Source: a virus. From it: DNA of 43,453 nucleotides. A program made the translations under genes and the position numbers. This document shows positions 39,629-43,453 of this stretch, piece by piece. A model generated the notes under the pieces. That model worked only from the letters and a program-made list of their open reading frames with translations, was not told where the DNA came from and made no database searches. How positions within the stretch are numbered: position 1 is the stretch's first letter; each line of letters starts with the position of its first letter. The DNA lies in IMG/VR virus record IMGVR_UViG_3300009419_000001, positions 1 to 43,453 of that record; one strand, 5' to 3'.

Positions 39629-39994
39629 ATGAACCAACCAATGCAACCATTGGCTTATGACGAAAAAGGTGTTTTACGTTTTAAACCAAACGCTATTGTG
39701 CAATATATTTTAGACAATGGCGGCGTTGACTTAAATAAAATAGCTTGCTTGACCTTTAGCAAAGAAGACCGTCAACAATTTGCACAGCTAATCGGCTATA
39801 GCCTAAGCGGCTATAGCTCTTTGAGTTATGTTGATAATGAAAGTTACGAAACTGCTGAAAAGATATTTAATGAAGGCTTGAGCGAAGATAAGGCAAGAAT
39901 TGCGTATTTAGAGGGTGAGTTAAAAGCCTTGCGCGATGCTTTGCAAGTGCCTATGGCTCGACTATTTGAAAAGCACCCTGACGACTTAAATTAA
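39629..39994 (+). CDS. Cassette 5 product (121 aa), recurrent cassette-type hypothetical protein
   Basis: ATG 39629 with AAGAGGA upstream. The sequence MQPLAYDEKGVLRFKPNAIV, then FSKEDRQQFAQLIGYSLSGY and a C-terminal coiled-coil helix (DKARIAYLEGELKALRDALQ) resembles a hypothetical protein family I associate with mobile elements and integron cassettes. The function is not known. It is soluble; oligomerisation through the last helix is likely. Confidence 0.7.
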   Translation: MNQPMQPLAYDEKGVLRFKPNAIVQYILDNGGVDLNKIACLTFSKEDRQQFAQLIGYSLSGYSSLSYVDNESYETAEKIFNEGLSEDKARIAYLEGELKALRDALQVPMARLFEKHPDDLN

Positions 39995-39995
39995 A

Positions 39996-40119
39996 ACCTA
40001 ACTACCTAGCTTAACGGGAAACGCCCCGACTGTTGTAAAAAGTGGCAATGTTGCCAAAAACTTAATAAATAACTCTGCAATCGGCTGGGGCGTTTTCCCT
40101 GTTGAAGCGCGAGTTAGAT
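39996..40119 (+). repeat. attC 6
   Basis: ACCTAAC (39996-40002) to GTTAGAT (40113-40119), 124 bp. GCTTAACGGGAAACGCCCC pairs with GGGGCGTTTTCCCTGTTGAA. The loop carries the palindrome TGGCAATGTTGCCA, also present in attC 7. Confidence 0.9.
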
Positions 40120-40130
40120 GAGGAATTACG

Positions 40131-40532
40131 ATGAACTTTAACGTTAACACAAAATCAAACCGCATTGATTGGGAATTTGAATACACCGCATCTGTTTTGG
40201 CTGCTGCTGCGACAGAAAAGAAAGCGTACCGCCAAGGCCGCGCTGATTGGTGGGAAGAAAAGCAAAAAGAAGTGATTGCAGAAATTAAAGAGTCTGGACT
40301 TGAGTTTAATGAAAGTCTCGCAGTTTCTTATGCAAGCACGGCAGGCCGCGCACCGCAACTTGCAGTAAAAGCCGATTTGCAAAACAAAATTAAGGAGTGT
40401 CACGAAAAAATCCATGAGCATCTGTCGGCTGTATATGAATATGATGGTTGGGTGCAAGTATTAAGCGCAAACCCTGACTCACGCATGAAGTTGAAACATG
40501 GCGATTGGTTGTTTTTCTTCGGCACTAATTGA
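40131..40532 (+). CDS. Cassette 6 product (133 aa), recurrent cassette-type hypothetical protein
   Basis: ATG 40131 after AGGAA. Features: an opening IDWEFEYTASVLAAAATEKK, an RADWWEEKQKEVIAEIKESG helix, then LQNKIKECHEKIHEHLSAVY and the C-terminal YDGWVQVLSANPDSRMKLKH ending in DWLFFFG. I recognise this as a widespread hypothetical protein type in mobile DNA; the function is unknown. It is soluble, helical and probably dimeric. Confidence 0.7.
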   Translation: MNFNVNTKSNRIDWEFEYTASVLAAAATEKKAYRQGRADWWEEKQKEVIAEIKESGLEFNESLAVSYASTAGRAPQLAVKADLQNKIKECHEKIHEHLSAVYEYDGWVQVLSANPDSRMKLKHGDWLFFFGTN

Positions 40533-40533
40533 A

Positions 40534-40658
40534 ATCTAACTACCGTGCAATAAGGGGACGCACCCTCTTTGACTGTAAAAATGGCAATGTTGCCAACAAA
40601 CTAAACAATGACTCAATAATCGGCTGGGGTGCGTTCCCACTTGATTGCTGAGTTAGAT
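40534..40658 (+). repeat. attC 7
   Basis: ATCTAAC (40534-40540) to GTTAGAT (40652-40658), 125 bp. GTGCAATAAGGGGACGCACCC pairs with GGGTGCGTTCCCACTTGATT. The loop shares TGGCAATGTTGCCA and flanking bases with attC 6. Confidence 0.9.
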
Positions 40659-40670
40659 TGAGGCTTTAAG

Positions 40671-40916
40671 ATGAAAAACGTAGAAAGTTTACCCGATGGA
40701 TTTTATTTAATCACTTCACCCAGAGACCCATATAAGTGTTTGGTTTACTTATATGATAACTATGATTTTAACGGTGTGCGTCATATTGCATTTATGCCGC
40801 AAGATGGGGCTGACTTAATGCCTGTTACAGATTTAACAGAAGACAGCGAACTTATACCAGTCTGTATTTCTCGCACAGACATTGCAATTACGACCAAGCA
40901 ACTGCAAGAAATCTAA
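40671..40916 (+). CDS. Cassette 7 product (81 aa), unknown
   Basis: ATG 40671 with GAGG 7 nt upstream; the stop TAA is within the attC 8 core. A small beta-rich soluble protein (SLPDGFYLITSPRDPYKCLV, then GVRHIAFMPQDGADLMPVTD) ending in an acidic helix. No motif is known. The pattern of short strands suggests a compact barrel. Confidence 0.65.
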   Translation: MKNVESLPDGFYLITSPRDPYKCLVYLYDNYDFNGVRHIAFMPQDGADLMPVTDLTEDSELIPVCISRTDIAITTKQLQEI

Positions 40917-41021
40917 CTATAGCATTAACAGGTAACGCCCACGCTATAAGCCGTGAGATGTTACCACAACTTAAACAAAAACTCAGCATGGGGCGTTATC
41001 CTGTTGAATGCTGAGTTAGGT
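40911..41021 (+). repeat. attC 8
   Basis: ATCTAAC (40911-40917) to GTTAGGT (41015-41021), 111 bp. GCATTAACAGGTAACGCCC pairs with GGGCGTTATCCTGTTGAATGC. Confidence 0.9.
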
Positions 41022-41049
41022 TTGTGATGAAAATTTAGAGGATTTGATT

Positions 41050-41238
41050 ATGGCAACACTTGAGCAAATACAACTAGCAGAAAGAAACTCTATTGAAATA
41101 CTAAGCCAAAGATTACAGCCGATAAAAGACTTAAAAGAGCTTATTCATGTAATAGAGCAATTCAAACAGATTCATAAAATTGACCCATTGCCACACCTAA
41201 AAAATGCAATGGCAAATTATGTAAAGACAAAAACCTAA
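41050..41238 (+). CDS. Cassette 8 product (62 aa), unknown
   Basis: ATG 41050 with AGAGGA upstream. A small, wholly helical soluble protein: ATLEQIQLAERNSIEILSQR, then KDLKELIHVIEQFKQIHKID. Amphipathic helices suggest a bundle or a partner-binding peptide. No motif is known. Confidence 0.65.
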   Translation: MATLEQIQLAERNSIEILSQRLQPIKDLKELIHVIEQFKQIHKIDPLPHLKNAMANYVKTKT

Positions 41239-41325
41239 CTGACAAAGTTAAGCAGTAAAAACCACACCGACATTAAAACCATTGATGATAGGCTAGGTTT
41301 TTATCTGCTTGAACGGGAGTTAGGC
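41233..41325 (+). repeat. attC 9
   Basis: ACCTAAC (41233-41239) to GTTAGGC (41319-41325), 93 bp. AAGTTAAGCAGTAAAAACC pairs with GGTTTTTATCTGCTTGAAC. It belongs to the same subfamily as attC 10 and 12. Confidence 0.9.
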
Positions 41326-41356
41326 ATTTTTAACGATGAATTATAGGTTGAAGTTT

Positions 41357-41584
41357 ATGATACTACCTAGTGAAATTGAACGCATATTGGATGAGACGTT
41401 AGAAAAGATTAACAACGTTTTTCCGACACACAGCAAAAGTAGCTGCAATGATGAGAATTTATATAATTGCGGTGCTATATTTTTGCTACCTCGTTGTGAA
41501 AGATGTGAGGCATTAGAGAGACTGCGATTGTGGCGTGTTGAACATGAGTACAATAAGTTAAAAGCATCACTAGCAAAAGCCTAA
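41357..41584 (+). CDS. Cassette 9 product (75 aa), unknown
   Basis: The start ATG 41357 is preferred. An in-frame ATG at 41336 belongs to a leader that also occurs in cassettes 10 and 12, where it opens only short dead-end frames. The protein is helical, with a C-x4-C pair in LLPRCERCEALERLRLWRVE region (Cys-x2-Cys) and an earlier Cys, so a metal site is possible. No known family. Confidence 0.6.
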   Translation: MILPSEIERILDETLEKINNVFPTHSKSSCNDENLYNCGAIFLLPRCERCEALERLRLWRVEHEYNKLKASLAKA

Positions 41585-41667
41585 CTGACTAAGTTAAGCA
41601 GTAAAGCCCCACAAAAGCAGACTTGCATAGTTAGCTGAGGCTTTATCTGCTTGAACAGGAGTTAGAT
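41579..41667 (+). repeat. attC 10
   Basis: GCCTAAC (41579-41585) to GTTAGAT (41661-41667), 89 bp. AAGTTAAGCAGTAAAGCCC pairs with GGCTTTATCTGCTTGAAC. Confidence 0.9.
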
Positions 41668-41728
41668 ACGCTAACTTTTAACGATGAATTATAGGTTGCC
41701 ACACCTTTTTTAGTGGCGGAGATGCAAA

Positions 41729-41914
41729 ATGTTTGACGAAGTTTTAGGTAAATTAAGAGAGGCGCGTGCATTGTTGTTAATTGAGCGTGATAGCGGCAAG
41801 TCATCGCGTGAATTAGCGGTTGCACTTACTGAAATTGATACAGCTATTTTATGGCGACAAGAAGATTTGCGACTAAAAACGCCGCCAGTCAATTTAGCAG
41901 GTTTTGCGGAGTAG
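41729..41914 (+). CDS. Cassette 10 product (61 aa), unknown
   Basis: ATG 41729 with GGAG (41717-41720) 8 nt upstream. A soluble helical protein (MFDEVLGKLREARALLLIER, then SSRELAVALTEIDTAILWRQ) with a Pro-containing tail. It is preceded by the shared leader in which a 9-codon dead-end frame precedes the true start. The function is unknown. Confidence 0.65.
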   Translation: MFDEVLGKLREARALLLIERDSGKSSRELAVALTEIDTAILWRQEDLRLKTPPVNLAGFAE

Positions 41915-41915
41915 T

Positions 41916-42006
41916 ATCTAACTACTGAGCTTAACACGCAAGCACTAACAATTTAATACTTACGCTGACGGCTGAGTGCTTGTCGTTGTTGAAGCGTGAG
42001 TTAGGT
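41916..42006 (+). repeat. attC 11
   Basis: ATCTAAC (41916-41922) to GTTAGGT (42000-42006), 91 bp. Near-identical to attC 3 along its whole length. Confidence 0.9.
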
Positions 42007-42021
42007 TGCGAGTACAAGGCC

Positions 42022-42402
42022 ATGCCATGCTATACAATGAAAAGCAAACCCACAAGTGTTGAAGATTACAGATTATGGCAAAAAGAGCTTGGATTTTTAG
42101 GTAGTTACGAAAAATACAAGGAGGCAAAGAGCTGGACTGGTGATAGTGTTTTCTTTTTATGTGGTGATTTTGGTGAACATTGTGCTGATTGTGGCGGCGT
42201 AAGTGAGTTTTTGTGTGATTATCCTGTAGGCGATGGCAAAACTTGTGACAGGAATATGTGCGAAGAACACGCAAAAGAAGTAAGTCCTGATATACATTAT
42301 TGCGAGACGCATTACAAAATGTGGCGTGATTTTGTAGAAAAAGGCGGTGTGGATGAGCAACTTAAAAACGTAATTGCTTTTAAGAGTGAAAAGCAAACCT
42401 AA
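42022..42402 (+). CDS. Cassette 11 product, Cys/His-rich probable zinc protein (126 aa)
   Basis: ATG 42022 with AAGG just upstream (an alternative ATG is at 42037). After a helical N-terminus the protein has CGDFGEHCADCGGVSEFLCD, then GKTCDRNMCEEHAKE and HYCETHYKMW. The CxxC, CxxxxC-type and CxxH spacing implies two zinc sites of the treble-clef or RING/zinc-ribbon kind. This is typical of DNA-, RNA- or protein-binding modules. The last 30 residues are helical. The frame is also open back into attC 11. The role is unknown. Confidence 0.7.
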   Translation: MPCYTMKSKPTSVEDYRLWQKELGFLGSYEKYKEAKSWTGDSVFFLCGDFGEHCADCGGVSEFLCDYPVGDGKTCDRNMCEEHAKEVSPDIHYCETHYKMWRDFVEKGGVDEQLKNVIAFKSEKQT

Positions 42403-42490
42403 CTGACTAAGTTAAGCCGCAAACACCTTAGCGGCATTTGTTTTACACCGTAACTGGCTGGGTGTTTGTCGGTTTGAACGGGAGTTAGGC
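42397..42490 (+). repeat. attC 12
   Basis: ACCTAAC (42397-42403) to GTTAGGC (42484-42490), 94 bp. AAGTTAAGCCGCAAACACC pairs with GGTGTTTGTCGGTTTGAAC. Confidence 0.9.
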
Positions 42491-42526
42491 ATTTTTAACG
42501 ATGAATTTTTGACGTAGAGGTGAATG

Positions 42527-42775
42527 ATGAAAATTGACTGGATTGATGCCGAAGAACTGGCAGCTAAACTTTGTGAACTTGGCGACGAATACGATAGTGA
42601 TGCCGTAGAACAGGCATTATTTGACAAGTACGAAATTAGTTTTGATAAGTTCCACAACCTAATTTGTGACTTAGCCCCGATGTGTGAAGTTGGACAAAGC
42701 CCTTTGAGCGGTAAAAAGTCACGCGGTTTTGCAGATATTGAAAATGCGTGCTTTATAGCAAGAGTGGATGCCTAA
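42527..42775 (+). CDS. Cassette 12 product (82 aa), unknown
   Basis: The start ATG 42527 is placed 6 nt after AGAGG; ATG 42524 is equally in frame. An acidic helical protein (DWIDAEELAAKLCELGDEYD, then EQALFDKYEISFDKFHNLIC) with a short C-terminal GKKSRGFADIENACF segment. It resembles small acidic phage proteins of unknown role. Acidic surface mimicry is one possibility and is untested. Confidence 0.65.
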   Translation: MKIDWIDAEELAAKLCELGDEYDSDAVEQALFDKYEISFDKFHNLICDLAPMCEVGQSPLSGKKSRGFADIENACFIARVDA

Positions 42776-42888
42776 CTATGTGCATTAAGCCGTGCAGCCC
42801 CGAAAACTTTTAAAATACAGGTGATACCATGACAGAAAACACTACACAAGCGGCTGAGGCTGCATCGGACTTGAATGCTGAGTTAGAT
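42770..42888 (+). repeat. attC 13 (overlaps the next gene's start)
   Basis: GCCTAAC (42770-42776) to GTTAGAT (42882-42888), 119 bp. GCATTAAGCCGTGCAGCC pairs with GGCTGCATCGGACTTGAATGC. The ribosome site and ATG of the next gene (42829) lie in its loop, and the whole right arm is coding. Confidence 0.85.
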
Positions 42889-43128
42889 TCGCTTTTAGAA
42901 ATGGCAGATGACTATTTAAGCGCGCAAAAAGAAAGTCGCCTTGCGCCTTGTAATCCTGATTTTTTGATTAAGCACTTGGCAAGTGTGGCCAAACAATTCA
43001 GAGATGCAAACATTTCTTATCAAAAAGCAATAACAAATATCGCCTGTGCTGCTGATAGACTTTCAGAAGAGAGTTGTTATGACGTACAAGAAGATATTGT
43101 TGCAGCAATAAAAAAGTTAGAAGACTAA
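42829..43128 (+). CDS. Cassette 13 product (99 aa), start inside attC
   Basis: ATG 42829 is preceded by CAGGTG within the loop of attC 13. The first 20 residues (TENTTQAAEAASDLNAELDS) are therefore encoded by the attC right arm. The core helical protein would begin around Met25 (ADDYLSAQKESRLAPCNPDF), then helices FLIKHLASVAKQFRDANISY and a tail ending AAIKKLED. Recombination at GTTAGAT would cut the gene from its start codon. It is a soluble protein of unknown function. Confidence 0.7.
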   Translation: MTENTTQAAEAASDLNAELDSLLEMADDYLSAQKESRLAPCNPDFLIKHLASVAKQFRDANISYQKAITNIACAADRLSEESCYDVQEDIVAAIKKLED

Positions 43129-43132
43129 AAGA

Positions 43133-43217
43133 ATCTAACTGATTAAATTAAGCCGCACCACCCCTGACTTATTACAAAACTAGGCTAGGGTAGTGTCGGC
43201 TTGAATGAGAGTTAGAA
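43133..43217 (+). repeat. attC 14
   Basis: ATCTAAC (43133-43139) to GTTAGAA (43211-43217), 85 bp. AATTAAGCCGCACCACCC pairs with GGGTAGTGTCGGCTTG. The right arm matches that of attC 1 closely. Confidence 0.9.
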
Positions 43218-43243
43218 AGCGTGGTGAAAATTGAGAGGATTAT

Positions 43244-43444
43244 ATGAGCGATAAACTGTGTGGTTGCCGAACGTGTATAAGATTGCGTGATGCTGACAAA
43301 GAATACATTTTTGACAAGGAAGAACACCAACGCATGATTTTATGCCCAACTTGCGGCTGTAAACGATGCCCGAAGGCAAACCACCACGACAACCAATGCA
43401 CAGGCAGCAATGAAAGAGGGCAAGTTGGCAGTGCGTACCCGTAG
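43244..43444 (+). CDS. Cassette 14 product, Cys-rich zinc-finger-like protein (66 aa)
   Basis: ATG 43244 with GAGAGG 6 nt upstream. The protein has CGCRTC near the N-terminus, a CPTCGCKRCPKANHHDNQC segment and a Gly/Ser tail. The repeated CxC and CxxC with nearby His suggests one or two zinc sites. It is the last gene of the array; its 3' end is duplicated at window start because the contig wraps. It ends at TAG, two bases before a truncated attC. The function is unknown. Confidence 0.7.
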   Translation: MSDKLCGCRTCIRLRDADKEYIFDKEEHQRMILCPTCGCKRCPKANHHDNQCTGSNERGQVGSAYP

Positions 43445-43453
43445 CGTCTAACT
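43349..43453. repeat. Direct terminal repeat, right copy
   Basis: Identical to 1-105. Closing the circle here joins the end of the cassette array to the convergent tail-fibre region. Confidence 0.95.

Larger units (their letters stand above)
38017..43453 (+). mobile_element. Integron-type gene cassette array without integrase (CALIN-like)
   Basis: Fourteen small genes, all on the plus strand, alternate with attC-type recombination sites. Each gene ends 0 to 8 nt from an RYYYAAC-like core, and the next cassette begins at GTTRRRY. Left and right arms of each site pair with each other over about 20 bp with a few unpaired bases, as attC sites do. The site lengths, 85-125 bp, are in the normal attC range. 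No tyrosine recombinase of the IntI kind is encoded in the genome, so cassettes must have been inserted by a host integrase or moved by homologous recombination. Confidence 0.9.

Noticed and set aside
38017-43453. CRISPR array as explanation for the regularly repeated sequences
   Set aside because: The repeats are self-complementary 85-125-bp sites of differing sequence, separated by genes. They lack the short identical repeats and spacers of CRISPR.
1-43453. Integron integrase (intI) or phage integrase
   Set aside because: No encoded protein in the window showed the tyrosine-recombinase R..H.R..Y pattern or a serine-recombinase pattern. All larger genes were assigned to other families.
1-43453. 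tRNA genes
   Set aside because: No cloverleaf with a GTTCRANYC-type T-loop was found by inspection. A tRNA scan would settle it.

Overview
The window is a complete tailed-phage genome. Bases 1-105 are repeated exactly at 43349-43453, so the sequence closes into a circle of about 43.35 kb. The contractile-tail gene set (DUF3383 sheath, DUF3277 tube, gp25-like, baseplate J, DUF2612), the capsid set (DUF1073 portal, DUF2213, DUF2184 capsid, DUF4054) and the AT-rich composition point to a myovirus of a gammaproteobacterium. The gene order recalls Acinetobacter AP22-like (Obolenskvirus-type) phages. This is an inference from family recognition; the host is not proven. No phage integrase was seen.

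Layout. 299-22.98 kb (minus strand) is the late region read from right to left: terminase, portal, head genes, neck, sheath, tube, chaperone with a -1 frameshift, tape measure, baseplate, tail fibres and a BTLCP-type cysteine peptidase. 22.98-25.46 kb holds small membrane proteins (holin-like), a broken Rha-like gene beside a GIY-YIG homing endonuclease, and an M15 endolysin. 25.6-26.2 kb is a short plus-strand operon. 26.2-32.9 kb (minus) carries DUF3310, two paralogous HTH-like proteins, a VRR-NUC nuclease, a RecD-like helicase, a prim-pol/DUF3987-like replication protein and an XRE repressor. 33.0-36.1 kb (plus) has DUF669, a Sak4-like recombinase and a DEAD helicase. 36.2-37.1 kb (minus) has a DNA methyltransferase and a Cro-like regulator. 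37.2-38.0 kb (plus) has four small genes and a terminator.

The unusual part is 38.0-43.45 kb. It is an array of 14 small plus-strand genes, separated by 13 complete integron attC-type sites (85-125 bp, RYYYAAC...GTTRRRY-like ends, imperfectly self-complementary arms), with a degenerate attC at the left edge and a half attC at the right edge. No integron integrase gene is present, so this is an integrase-less cassette cluster (CALIN-like) carried by a phage. It takes up about one eighth of the genome. None of the cassette products has a function I can name.

A second unexpected signal is a compact three-way-junction RNA motif, found three times on the minus strand between genes (11.8, 24.7 and 29.9 kb). 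Its three stems differ in sequence but keep pairing, around constant CUAG and CGAAAAGU segments. Other points are overlapping mutually exclusive divergent promoters at 32.9 kb, an apparent frameshift in the DUF2612 baseplate gene, and tandem 50-nt TGGGACG...CGTCCCA structures beside the primase gene.
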